Shown in pieces: positions 8,482 to 17,403 of a DNA stretch of 64,000 nt. Position numbers and translations under genes: made by a program. The stretch's first letter is position 1; each line of letters opens with the position of its first letter. The notes below the pieces were generated by a model. The model was not told the DNA's origin. It saw only the letters and a list, made by a program, of their open reading frames with translations, and did not search any database. The stretch is taken from contig NZ_CP121671.1 in the NCBI RefSeq assembly GCF_029714185.1, positions 1,798,001 to 1,862,000 on the forward strand, given 5' to 3'. Origin of the DNA: Halobacillus naozhouensis (lineage in GTDB: Bacteria > Bacillota > Bacilli > Bacillales > Halobacillaceae).

Positions 8482-10239
8482 ATGGAAACGTTTAAAAAAT
8501 TAAAGCAATTTTACTGGCCGTTTAAGTCCTTCTTTTTATGGTCATTATTTGCCCTTCTATTTGTCACAGTCATCACCGTCGTCTATCCAATTGTGTTGCA
8601 AATTACAATTGATGAAGTGGTGCGGGGCGAAAGGTATAATCTTATCCCGTATATCGGGGCTGCTTTTATTTTACTAATGATTGTAAAAGGGGTCGCGACA
8701 TATTTCCATCAGTACCTTGGTGACTATTTTGGGATCAGGTCGGTTTATACCATGCGTGATGCGCTCTATAAGAAGCTGCAAAGACTTTCGTTTAAGTACT
8801 ATGACAACGCAAAGACAGGTGACATCATGTCACGTCTGACAGCAGATGTGGAAGGATTTCGGTTCTTTCTATCAGTAGGATTTTCTGAACTTATCCGCAT
8901 TGTATTATTAATTTTGATCAGTCTTAGTGTCATGTTTTACTATTCCGTTCCTCTTGCGCTGGTTACGATGGCTGCCATGCCTTTCCTGACGGTGGTAGTG
9001 TTTAAGTTTGATAAACAAGTTCATCCGGCTTTTCGTAAAATTAGAAAGTCATTTGGTAAGCTGAACACACGTGTCCAGGAAAACATTAGCGGTATGAATA
9101 CAGTGAAATCGCTATCAAGGGAAGAGTTCGAAGTCGGCCGCTTCTTAAACCGCAGTGATGATTACCGGAAAAAATATATTGATACGTCTAATATTTGGTC
9201 TCGTTACTTCCCGCTCATGGAATTCATCGGCAATGTCAGTGTTGTCGCACTGCTAGCTTATGGCGGCTATCTCGTCATTAACGGGTCCTTGCAATTAGGA
9301 GAGCTTGTCGCCTTCTTTAGCCTGGTTTGGTATATTTTAGGGCCGTTAATGAATTTTGGCTTCGTCATTAACCTTTTTTCTCAATCAAAAGCCTCTGGAG
9401 AACGCTTACTCGAGATTTTAGAAGCAAAAGAAGACGTTACGGAAAAAGATGATTCAATCGTACTCGACCGTTTGCAGGGACATGTGACGTTCGATGATGT
9501 CACCCTTACTTATACAGAAGATGATGATTCAGCATTGAAACATATCAGCTTCGATGCGCCTCCAGGTAAAACAATCGGACTGATTGGGGCAACCGGATCA
9601 GGGAAAACGAGCATTACCCAGTTGATTACCCGCTTCTATGAACCTGAACAGGGCCGGGTCCTGGTCGATGGAAAGCCAGTAGCTGATTATGGGTTAAAAA
9701 CACTACGTAAAAATATCGGTTTCGTGCTGCAAGAATCATTCTTATTTTCAACTTCTATTAAAGAAAATATTTCGTACGGGAATCCTGATGCCACCCTTGA
9801 AGACGTAATCGCTGCAGCCAAAAGAGCGCAGGCTCACGAGTTTATTATGGATATGCCTGAAGGATATGACACCTTGCTTGGTGAGCGAGGCATGGGCTTA
9901 TCTGGCGGTCAGAAGCAGCGGATTGCGATTGCACGGGCGATATTAATCGACCCAGCCATTCTCGTTCTCGATGATGCGACTTCGGCCGTTGATATGGAGA
10001 CAGAGTTTAAGATTCAGAAAGCACTGCAAGAGGTGATGGTAGGCCGAACGACGTTCATCATCGCTCACAGAATCTCTTCGTTAAAACATGCTGATGAAAT
10101 TCTCGTACTTGAGGATGGCCTCGTTAAGGAGCGCGGCGTTCATGACGATCTACTAGTAAACGGCGGGCCATATCAACGAATTTACGATATTCAGTATCAA
10201 GATAAAGAGAAAATATTAAATACATCACATATCTCTTAA
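8482..10239 (+). CDS. yknU: ABC exporter half-transporter with degenerate catalytic site (YknU-like)
   Basis: 585-residue fusion of a six-helix membrane domain (about 1-310) with a nucleotide-binding domain (about 335-575), first half of a heterodimeric exporter with the next gene. Walker A GATGSGKT starts near residue 370 and the signature is LSGGQKQR. The Walker B end reads LDDATSAVD: Asp498 replaces the catalytic Glu, the mark of the degenerate half in BmrCD- and TM287/288-type exporters. Length and order (585 then about 610) match B. subtilis YknU/YknV, encoded in the same chromosomal region. Substrate unknown. Confidence 0.85.
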   Translation: METFKKLKQFYWPFKSFFLWSLFALLFVTVITVVYPIVLQITIDEVVRGERYNLIPYIGAAFILLMIVKGVATYFHQYLGDYFGIRSVYTMRDALYKKLQRLSFKYYDNAKTGDIMSRLTADVEGFRFFLSVGFSELIRIVLLILISLSVMFYYSVPLALVTMAAMPFLTVVVFKFDKQVHPAFRKIRKSFGKLNTRVQENISGMNTVKSLSREEFEVGRFLNRSDDYRKKYIDTSNIWSRYFPLMEFIGNVSVVALLAYGGYLVINGSLQLGELVAFFSLVWYILGPLMNFGFVINLFSQSKASGERLLEILEAKEDVTEKDDSIVLDRLQGHVTFDDVTLTYTEDDDSALKHISFDAPPGKTIGLIGATGSGKTSITQLITRFYEPEQGRVLVDGKPVADYGLKTLRKNIGFVLQESFLFSTSIKENISYGNPDATLEDVIAAAKRAQAHEFIMDMPEGYDTLLGERGMGLSGGQKQRIAIARAILIDPAILVLDDATSAVDMETEFKIQKALQEVMVGRTTFIIAHRISSLKHADEILVLEDGLVKERGVHDDLLVNGGPYQRIYDIQYQDKEKILNTSHIS

Positions 10240-10274
10240 AAGTGGAGAAGTTTTTTTCAAAAGGAGGGGAGAGC

Positions 10275-12107
10275 ATGGCTCGTAAACCTAAGCATAGACC
10301 TGAAACGAATAAACATTTAAACCGGTTTAAGTACACCCAGGACCAGGCGATAGAAAAGCCGTTCAACTGGACGCAGATGCTGCGCCTACTCTCGTACGTT
10401 AAACCGTACACTAGGCGCCTGCTGCCGATATCGATTATTGCGATGCTGGTGTCAACGATCGTACGGCTGGTGGTTCCTATTTTAATTGGTAAAGTAGCCA
10501 TCGATGTTGCGATTGCAGAAAACAATGTGAATTTGCTGATTCAGCTCGTGGTCGGCATTTCCATAATGTATGTGTTAAGTTATATCGGAAATGCCCTAAG
10601 GATTAAATATGTTAATATTTTGGGGCAAAATGTCATTTACGACTTGCGTCAGCACTTATTTTCCCATGTGCAGCGCCTATCCCATAAGTTTTTTGATTCA
10701 AGATCGGCGGGCTCGATTCTCGTGCGGATTATGAATGATATAAATTCCTTACAAGAGCTTTTTACTAACGGGATCATCAATCTACTAATGGATGTTGTCA
10801 TGTTAACAGGGATTATCGTGATCCTGTTTGCACTGAGTCCGAAGCTTGCCTTGGCGATCTTAGTAATTATGCCGATCATGTTCTATATTTCAACGAAGCT
10901 TCGACGGAATATTCGTCGCTCGTGGCAGCAAGTTCGTATCCAGCAATCAAGGTTGAACTCTCATTTAAATGAGAGTCTTCAAGGGGTGCGTATCACTCAA
11001 TCCTTTTCACAGGAAACAGAGAATGCAGAATACTTTAATGGCGTAAATACCGACAATTTTCAGTCGTGGAATATGGCGACAAGAAAAAGTGCTATGTTCC
11101 GTCCGTTTGTAGAACTGAGTAATGCTGTTGGAACGGTTATCCTCGTGGCATACGGGGCACATCTTATTTTACAGGGCGATATTGAGATTGGTACATTTGT
11201 GTCGTTCGCTTTCTTCCTTGGTATGTTCTGGGAGCCGATTTCCCGTCTCGGTCAAATGTATAATCAGCTGCTAATGGCGATGGCCGCCTCTGAGCGCATC
11301 TTTGAGTTTCTTGATGAACAGCCCAACGTTCAAGAAAAACATGATGCCCGTGAACTTACAGACATGAAGGGGCATATTGAATTTGATCAAGTCCAGTTTG
11401 CCTATGATGAAAAACGAATCGCTTTGCACGACATTTCGCTTGAGATGAAGCAGGGAGAAACGGTAGCCTTAGTCGGACACACGGGGTCTGGTAAATCAAC
11501 GATTGCCAACTTAATCAGCCGTTTCTATGATCCTACCAAAGGCGCCGTGAAAATCGATGGTACGGACTTACGCGATGCAACGATTGATAGTGTCCGTCAG
11601 CAGATCAGTGTTGTTTTGCAAGACACGTTTATTTTTTCAGGCACGATTATGGAAAATATTCGGTTTGGCCGCCCAACTGCTTCTGATCAAGAGGTGATCG
11701 AAGCGGCCAAGGTTGTTGGAGCAGATGATTTCATCCAGCGATTAAGTGACGGATATGAAACAGAAGTCGAGGAGCGGGGTAATATTCTATCAGCCGGTGA
11801 ACGACAACTGTTATCCTTTGCACGAGCGCTTCTCGCCAATCCAAGGATATTAATATTAGATGAAGCGACCGCGAGTATCGACACAGAAACCGAAATGAAA
11901 ATCCAGGAAGCCTTGAGGCGATTGTTGAAAGGCAGAACTGCTATTATCATTGCTCACCGACTGTCAACGATCAGGGAAGCTGATACGATTTATGTACTCG
12001 AGCACGGCAAGATCCTCGAACATGGATCCCATGATCAGCTGATGGATCAAAAGGGCGAGTACTTTGAATTAGTGAAAGCACAGTTTCAAATGCTTGATGC
12101 TATCTGA
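10275..12107 (+). CDS. yknV: ABC exporter half-transporter, catalytic partner (YknV-like)
   Basis: 610-residue exporter half: an N-terminal basic cytosolic tail, six membrane helices (about 45-330) and an NBD (about 360-600). Walker A is GHTGSGKST; Walker B ends LDEATASID with catalytic Glu530, so this subunit hydrolyses ATP. Its signature is LSAGERQL instead of LSGGQ, so one composite site of the heterodimer combines the degenerate Walker B and this altered signature. Start ATG 10275 follows AAAAGGAGGGG; the GTG at 10242 lacks a good SD. 35 bases separate it from yknU, so the two are co-transcribed. Confidence 0.85.
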   Translation: MARKPKHRPETNKHLNRFKYTQDQAIEKPFNWTQMLRLLSYVKPYTRRLLPISIIAMLVSTIVRLVVPILIGKVAIDVAIAENNVNLLIQLVVGISIMYVLSYIGNALRIKYVNILGQNVIYDLRQHLFSHVQRLSHKFFDSRSAGSILVRIMNDINSLQELFTNGIINLLMDVVMLTGIIVILFALSPKLALAILVIMPIMFYISTKLRRNIRRSWQQVRIQQSRLNSHLNESLQGVRITQSFSQETENAEYFNGVNTDNFQSWNMATRKSAMFRPFVELSNAVGTVILVAYGAHLILQGDIEIGTFVSFAFFLGMFWEPISRLGQMYNQLLMAMAASERIFEFLDEQPNVQEKHDARELTDMKGHIEFDQVQFAYDEKRIALHDISLEMKQGETVALVGHTGSGKSTIANLISRFYDPTKGAVKIDGTDLRDATIDSVRQQISVVLQDTFIFSGTIMENIRFGRPTASDQEVIEAAKVVGADDFIQRLSDGYETEVEERGNILSAGERQLLSFARALLANPRILILDEATASIDTETEMKIQEALRRLLKGRTAIIIAHRLSTIREADTIYVLEHGKILEHGSHDQLMDQKGEYFELVKAQFQMLDAI

Positions 12108-12139
12108 TTTGCTTAAGAAAACCACCTGAATAACATGGA

Positions 12140-12177
12140 AAACCCATCAATGCCAATTAGCGTTGATGGGTTTTTTG
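12140..12177 (+). terminator. Intrinsic terminator of the ABC exporter operon
   Basis: AAACCCATCAA, a loop, then TTGATGGGTTTTTT. Confidence 0.88.
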
Positions 12178-12295
12178 TGCTAGTCTCATAAATCTTCACC
12201 ATTTAGGATTGTAAGATCCACAGTAGGGTAATGTATAGAAGAGTACGCCTACATAATATGCGCGAGTCCTGTCATAGTTTTAGTGGAATAGAAAG

Positions 12296-12315
12296 TTTGT
12301 GAAGTTCGTCACAAA
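12296..12315. promoter_or_regulatory. Rex operator upstream of cydAB
   Basis: TTTGTGAAGTTCGTCACAAA is a palindrome (TTGTGA, six bases, TCACAA) that fits the Rex consensus TTGTGAAnnnnTTCACAA. Rex senses the NADH/NAD+ ratio and represses cytochrome bd genes in B. subtilis. Located 94 bases before the cydA start. Confidence 0.8.
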
Positions 12316-12336
12316 ATCTTCATCAATCGTGCACAC

Positions 12337-12361
12337 TGGAACCGTTTACACGATTTATACT
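12337..12361 (+). promoter_or_regulatory. cre-like site and -10 of the cydAB promoter
   Basis: TGGAACCGTTTACA (12337-12350) matches the CcpA cre consensus TGWNANCGNTNWCA at 13 of 14 positions. TATACT (12356-12361) is a good -10; the -35 is poor. CcpA repression of cyd genes is established in B. subtilis; its occurrence here is inference. Confidence 0.55.
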
Positions 12362-12408
12362 TAAAGAAAGAATCACATCTTATTCATTTGTAAGGGGGAA
12401 AATCACGT

Positions 12409-13761
12409 ATGTTCTTTGAAGACAGCGTCCTGATGAGCCGATTGCTTACCTTCTTAACCCTCGGATTTCATGTCATCTTTGCAACTGTTGGTGTCGGAAT
12501 TCCGATTATGATTTCGATCGCCGAGTGGATCGGCATTAAGAAGAAGGATCCACATTATACCTTATTAGCGAGAAGGTGGACGAGGGGGCTGACCATTACA
12601 GTTGCTGTTGGGGTTGTAACCGGAACAGCGATTGGTTTACAGCTTTCTTTATTATGGCCAAGCTTTATGAAAGTAGCAGGAAATGTGATCAGCCTTCCAT
12701 TATTTATGGAGGTCTTTGCCTTTTTCTTCGAAGCTATTTTCCTGGGAGCTTACTTATATACGTGGGATCGTTTTAAAAATCCGATTTATCACTGGCTGCT
12801 GTCGATTCCGGTAGTTATCGGATCTACTTTATCAGCCTTCTTCATTACAACGGTAAATGCCTTTATGAACGCCCCACAGGGGTTCGAAACTGAAGGAGAT
12901 AAGCTGGTCGCGGTAGACCCGTTTGCGGCGATGTTCAACCCGGCTACACCGACAAAAGTAGCTCACGTGGTTAGCTCGTCTTATTTAACATCGGCAGCTA
13001 TTTTAGCTACGATAGCCGCGTTTATTATGTTAGTTCGTAAGAGTAGCATTTATCATAAAAAAGCTTTAAAGCTAACCGTAGCTGCTACATTTATTTTCGC
13101 TGTAGCTACAGCCGTGGCCGGGGATTCTTCAGCTAAATACCTTGCCGAATACCAGCCCGAAAAACTAGCCGCCGGCGAATGGCACTTTGAGACAGAGAAG
13201 AACGCGGATCTTATTGTATTTGGTACGTTAAACGAAAATAATGAAGTAGAAAATGCCATACGGATTCCCGGGGCCTTGAGCTTTCTGGCTCATGGAGACT
13301 TTAATGCTCCCGTGGAGGGCTTGAATGAAACACCTGAAGATGAACGGCCGCCGCTTTGGATTCACTACATGTTTGATTTTATGGTGATGATCGGTTTCTA
13401 TTTAGTCGGCATCTCGTTCCTTTTCTTAGTTTTCTGGAAAATGAAACGCTGGAATGAGTTTAATAGATGGTTGTTAACAGGTCTTGCTGCTGTAGGCCCG
13501 CTAGCGATGCTCGCCATCGAATTTGGCTGGATTTTTTCTGAAGTGGGCCGTCAGCCTTGGATTTTACGAGGATTTATGACCGTGGCTGAAGGGGCCACCA
13601 CGTCACCGCACGTCGGTTTAATGTTTTTACTCTTCCTTGCCCTGTATATCGTCTTAGGAGTAGGATGCTTAGTTGTTCTCAGAAAAATATTTAAGAACAA
13701 TCCTGCAGAACTTGAATTGGAAAGTCGCTACCCTCATGTAAAGGAGAGTGACAAAGAATGA
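12409..13761 (+). CDS. cydA: Cytochrome bd quinol oxidase subunit I
   Basis: 450-residue membrane subunit that binds haems b558, b595 and d and oxidises menaquinol, reducing O2 without proton pumping. About nine membrane helices. Seen: GFHVIFATVGVGIP around the haem-ligand His in helix 1, the LFMEVFAFFFEAIFLGAYLYTWDR segment with paired acidic residues, and the invariant GRQPW in the sixth-helix region. The quinol (Q) loop is short, as in Bacillus enzymes. It could equally be the YthA paralogue group. SD AGGGGG precedes ATG 12409. Overlaps cydB by four bases; no cydCD follows. Confidence 0.9.
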   Translation: MFFEDSVLMSRLLTFLTLGFHVIFATVGVGIPIMISIAEWIGIKKKDPHYTLLARRWTRGLTITVAVGVVTGTAIGLQLSLLWPSFMKVAGNVISLPLFMEVFAFFFEAIFLGAYLYTWDRFKNPIYHWLLSIPVVIGSTLSAFFITTVNAFMNAPQGFETEGDKLVAVDPFAAMFNPATPTKVAHVVSSSYLTSAAILATIAAFIMLVRKSSIYHKKALKLTVAATFIFAVATAVAGDSSAKYLAEYQPEKLAAGEWHFETEKNADLIVFGTLNENNEVENAIRIPGALSFLAHGDFNAPVEGLNETPEDERPPLWIHYMFDFMVMIGFYLVGISFLFLVFWKMKRWNEFNRWLLTGLAAVGPLAMLAIEFGWIFSEVGRQPWILRGFMTVAEGATTSPHVGLMFLLFLALYIVLGVGCLVVLRKIFKNNPAELELESRYPHVKESDKE

Positions 13762-14771
13762 GTTATGAATATATTGGGATCACGGTCCTCTGGTTATTTC
13801 TGTACGGATACTTGATCGTTGCTTCTATCGATTTCGGTGCCGGATTCTTTGCTTATTATGCCAGGCTGACGAAGCAGGACCATATTATTAATAAACTCAT
13901 TTCAAGGTACCTTTCACCAGTATGGGAAGTGACCAACGTATTCTTTGTCTTTTTCTTCGTTGGTCTTGTCGGATTTTTCCCGGATACGGCATACTACTTC
14001 GGTCAATCCTTGCTCGTACCGGGAAGTATTGCGATCGTCCTGCTTGCGATACGCGGCTCTTTCTATGCATTTGAAAGTTATGGATCAAAAGATAACCATG
14101 TGTATATGTTTCTTTACGGAGCCACAGGCTTATTGATCCCAGCTTCGCTTGCTACCGCTATGACAATCTCAGAAGGAGGATTTATCGAAGAAACAGCAAA
14201 TGGAGTTCACTTGATGATTGGCAAATTGCTGACCAGTCCGTACTCCTGGAGTGTGGTGCTGCTTGCGATTGTATCGGTACTATATATCAGCTCGACATTT
14301 CTTACCTATTATGCACATCGGGCCGATGATGACCCAGCCCTTGCTATCGTTCGCAAATATGCACTGTTCTGGAGTTCACCAACGATTATTGCCAGCTTAA
14401 CAACGTTCATCGCATTAAGTCAGCATAACTTCGCTCATTTCCAAAAAGCCATTGAGCTTTGGTGGGTGTTCGGGCTTTCGGTTGCATTCTTTATGATCGG
14501 CTTATTTCTCATCTATCAAGGGAAGTATTATGGTTGGGCCTTCATCGCCGTGATGTTCCAGTTTTTCTTTGCTTTCTTTGGATATGGGGCTTCCCATCTA
14601 CCTTATATCATCAAACCATTTGTCACGATTACGAATGGTGCTACGAATGAAACAATGGGCCTCACCTTAATTATTGCTTTTATAGGTGGACTGCTGTTGT
14701 TAATACCATCTCTAATCATGCTCATGCGTATGTTTTTATTCGATGCAGATTATGTCCAGGGAAAAAAATAG
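13758..14771 (+). CDS. cydB: Cytochrome bd quinol oxidase subunit II
   Basis: 337-residue polytopic partner of CydA, start codon overlapping the cydA stop (ATGA), so translationally coupled. N-terminus has the family pattern WLFLYGYLIVASIDFGAGFF (a conserved acidic residue in TM1) and a VWEVTNVFFVFFFVG segment. Eight to nine predicted helices. Haem-d assembly exporter genes cydCD normally follow in Bacillus but are absent here, so they must be elsewhere. Confidence 0.9.
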   Translation: MSYEYIGITVLWLFLYGYLIVASIDFGAGFFAYYARLTKQDHIINKLISRYLSPVWEVTNVFFVFFFVGLVGFFPDTAYYFGQSLLVPGSIAIVLLAIRGSFYAFESYGSKDNHVYMFLYGATGLLIPASLATAMTISEGGFIEETANGVHLMIGKLLTSPYSWSVVLLAIVSVLYISSTFLTYYAHRADDDPALAIVRKYALFWSSPTIIASLTTFIALSQHNFAHFQKAIELWWVFGLSVAFFMIGLFLIYQGKYYGWAFIAVMFQFFFAFFGYGASHLPYIIKPFVTITNGATNETMGLTLIIAFIGGLLLLIPSLIMLMRMFLFDADYVQGKK

Positions 14772-14871
14772 AGCCAGAGTCGTTAATTTATAAGGACGAA
14801 TTCGATCTGTTCTTATCGATGAATTGTGATAAAATATGGATACATTGATTTGAAAAGTTGGAGGATGAAGC

Positions 14872-15537
14872 ATGAAAAAGGACTTTGCAGTCGTAGGGCT
14901 GGGCCGCTTCGGCGGCAGTATATGCCGTGAACTCAATAATGAAGGCATGGAAGTGTTAGCCTTAGACTTGGATGAGGAAAAAGTAAATGAATACAGGGAT
15001 ATTGCCGCACACGCTGTTATAGCAGACTCGACAGATGAAAGTGTGTTAAAAGAGCTAGGGTTGGGTAACTTTGACCATGTCATCGTAGCGATTGGGGACA
15101 ACATTTTATCCAGTATTCTAACCACGGTAATTCTCAAAGAACTAGGAATTGCGACGGTTACCGTCAAAGCACAAAATGATTATCACGAGAAAATTTTACG
15201 GAAAATCGGGGCAGACCATGTTGTTCACCCAGAGCGTGATATGGGTAAACGAATTGCCCATAACATTATCTCTAATAACATTCTCGATTATATTGAATTA
15301 TCTGATGATCACAGCGTGGTAGAAGTTAAAGCTGGTGAAAGAATGAGTGGACAAACCCTTGTTGACCTGGATATCCGTGCCGAATACGGTTGTAACGTTG
15401 TAGCGATTAAGAGGGATAAAGACGTTATTGTTTCTCCGATGGCTACTGAGGAAATTCAGCATAGAGATGTGCTAATCGTCATAGGTGCCGATAAGGATAT
15501 TAGTCGATTTGAGAAAAATTTAGTTGTGGAAAATTGA
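14872..15537 (+). CDS. ktrC: Ktr potassium uptake gating subunit (KtrC)
   Basis: 221-residue cytosolic ring protein that gates a KtrB/KtrD K+ channel. RCK_N (1-135) carries the NAD/ATP-binding GLGRFGGSICREL and the acidic LDLDEEKV; RCK_C (about 136-221) is the domain that binds c-di-AMP in Ktr proteins. Placement before rnjA matches B. subtilis ykqB (ktrC), rather than ktrA, which sits with ktrB. GGAGG precedes ATG 14872. K+ uptake is central to osmotic adaptation. Confidence 0.88.
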   Translation: MKKDFAVVGLGRFGGSICRELNNEGMEVLALDLDEEKVNEYRDIAAHAVIADSTDESVLKELGLGNFDHVIVAIGDNILSSILTTVILKELGIATVTVKAQNDYHEKILRKIGADHVVHPERDMGKRIAHNIISNNILDYIELSDDHSVVEVKAGERMSGQTLVDLDIRAEYGCNVVAIKRDKDVIVSPMATEEIQHRDVLIVIGADKDISRFEKNLVVEN

Positions 15538-15540
15538 GGA

Positions 15541-15573
15541 AAGGCACCCTGGCCAGCGGGGTGTCTTTGGTTT
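15541..15573 (+). terminator. Terminator after ktrC
   Basis: AAGGCACCC, a loop, GGGTGTCTTTGGTTT. The T-tract is interrupted, so efficiency is uncertain. Confidence 0.55.
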
Positions 15574-15633
15574 ATCTGTTGGTAATTTAGGATAAAGAGG
15601 AGGTATAGGCTAACTTGGAAAGGATGATAGAAT

Positions 15634-17355
15634 ATGTCTACTCAACGAACAGGAACAATATTAGCAGATCAACTTATAGACTGGGGAGTTAATCATGTAT
15701 ATGGTCTTCCTGGTGATTCGATTAACGAATTCATAGATGATCTAAGGAAAGAACAAGAGCGTATCAAATTCTTTCAAGTACGGCATGAAGAGACAGGTGC
15801 GCTTGCGGCTGCCGCCTATGCGAAATTGACAGGTAAACTGGGAGTTTGTTTGTCGATTGCCGGACCAGGCGGGATTCATCTCCTGAATGGCTTATACGAC
15901 GCCAAAGGTGATGGGGCTCCTGTTCTGGCCATAGTCGGGCAGGTAAGCAGTGAAGCAGTTGGAACGGGAGCCTTTCAGGAGGTTAATCTGGAACGTTTGT
16001 TTGATGATGTCGCTGTTTACAATGAACGCGCTGAGACCGAAAGCCAGCTGCCTGATTTATTAAACCAGGCTATCCGTGAAGCTTATGCCAAAAAAGGGGT
16101 AGCGGTTTTAGTGGTGCCTGATGATCTTTTCTCTGTTAAGCAAAAGGACGAAGAAAGGCTGACCGCACAAGCCTATTATAAGCCGACGATTACCCCGAGG
16201 GATGAGCAGCTTAAAGAGGCTCGGCAATTGATTGAGAAGGCCGAAAATCCGGTCATACTTGCCGGAAAGGGAACGAGTGATTCTCAAACCGAACTTATCG
16301 ATTTTGCTGAAACAATTAAAGCGCCCATCGTTCTTAGCTTACTTGCTAAGGGAGTAATTCCCGACAATCACCCTTACTGCTTAGGCCACCATGGACAAAT
16401 TGGCACGAAACCAGCGTATAAAGCGATCAAAGAATGTGATCTGCTGCTATTAATCGGTACACAGTTTCCTTATCGCGATTTTCTGCCAGACCATGTGCAG
16501 GCGATCCAAATTGATAATGAACCTGAACATTTGGGTAAATATTATCCGATCGAGCTCGGAATAGCAGGGGACGCTAAACAGACACTCAGCGGCCTCACTA
16601 AATTGATCTCTCCACGAAGTGAGAATCCGAACCTTGAAAGGTATCAGGACATGATGAATCAGTGGAGAGTTTCCTTGCAAAAAGAAAAGCGTTCAGAAGA
16701 AGATCCACTCCACGCACCTCAAGTGATGTTTGAATTGGAAAAACATATGAAGTCACAAGCCATCGTGTCGACGGATGTGGGGAGTGTAACCGTGTGGGCA
16801 TCGCGGTTCCTGCCATTAGTTGATCAAAAATTTCTGATTTCAGGCTGGCTTGCAACAATGGGAGTGGGGTTGCCTGGAGCGATTGCCGCCCAAATTGCCT
16901 ACCCTGATCGCCAGGTGATTGGGATTTGTGGTGATGGAGGTTTTTCTATGGGGATGCAGGATTTTGTAACGGCTGTCAAATATGACTTGCCGGTTAAAAT
17001 GGTGGTCCTTAACAACAGTAAGATTGCGATGATCAAATATGAACAAGCCCAAATGGGCCACGAAACGTTTGAAACATCGCTTGGTGAGGTTGATTTTGCT
17101 AAATTCGCGGAAGCCTGCGGTGGGGAAGGCTATCGGATTGAGTCTTATGAAGATTTATCAACCCGTATGGAACAAGCTTTTTTATCAGATAAACCAGCGA
17201 TTATTGATGTGGTGATCGAAGAACAAGCTCCACTGCCAGGTCATATCGACTATGTATCAGCTGTCAACTTTTCTAAATATATTATTAAGCATTTCTTTGA
17301 GACAGGTGAGATGGACTTGCCTGACATGAGTAAATCCTGGGAACGTTTAAAATAA
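15634..17355 (+). CDS. Thiamine-diphosphate enzyme, pyruvate oxidase type (YdaP/PoxB-like)
   Basis: 573 residues in the three-domain POX/acetolactate synthase fold. The N-terminal PYR domain has RHEETGALAAAAYAKLTGK with the cofactor-activating Glu and GPGGIHLLNGLYDAKGD, which is typical of pyruvate oxidases (acetolactate synthases have GPGATN). The PP domain has GDGGFSMGMQDF with the closing Asn pair LNNS. It would convert pyruvate to acetate or acetyl phosphate plus CO2, using FAD and possibly quinones or oxygen. SD AAAGGA before ATG 15634. This gene is not at the rnjA locus in B. subtilis, so it is an insertion here. Confidence 0.82.
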   Translation: MSTQRTGTILADQLIDWGVNHVYGLPGDSINEFIDDLRKEQERIKFFQVRHEETGALAAAAYAKLTGKLGVCLSIAGPGGIHLLNGLYDAKGDGAPVLAIVGQVSSEAVGTGAFQEVNLERLFDDVAVYNERAETESQLPDLLNQAIREAYAKKGVAVLVVPDDLFSVKQKDEERLTAQAYYKPTITPRDEQLKEARQLIEKAENPVILAGKGTSDSQTELIDFAETIKAPIVLSLLAKGVIPDNHPYCLGHHGQIGTKPAYKAIKECDLLLLIGTQFPYRDFLPDHVQAIQIDNEPEHLGKYYPIELGIAGDAKQTLSGLTKLISPRSENPNLERYQDMMNQWRVSLQKEKRSEEDPLHAPQVMFELEKHMKSQAIVSTDVGSVTVWASRFLPLVDQKFLISGWLATMGVGLPGAIAAQIAYPDRQVIGICGDGGFSMGMQDFVTAVKYDLPVKMVVLNNSKIAMIKYEQAQMGHETFETSLGEVDFAKFAEACGGEGYRIESYEDLSTRMEQAFLSDKPAIIDVVIEEQAPLPGHIDYVSAVNFSKYIIKHFFETGEMDLPDMSKSWERLK

Positions 17356-17360
17356 ATACA

Positions 17361-17397
17361 AAAAAGGTCCGCTAACCTAGTTAGCGGACTTTTTTTT
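17361..17397. terminator. Bidirectional terminator, pyruvate oxidase / rnjA
   Basis: GTCCGCTAAC / GTTAGCGGAC, flanked by an A-run on the left and eight T on the right; serves both convergent genes. Confidence 0.9.
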
Positions 17398-17403
17398 GTG
17401 TGA

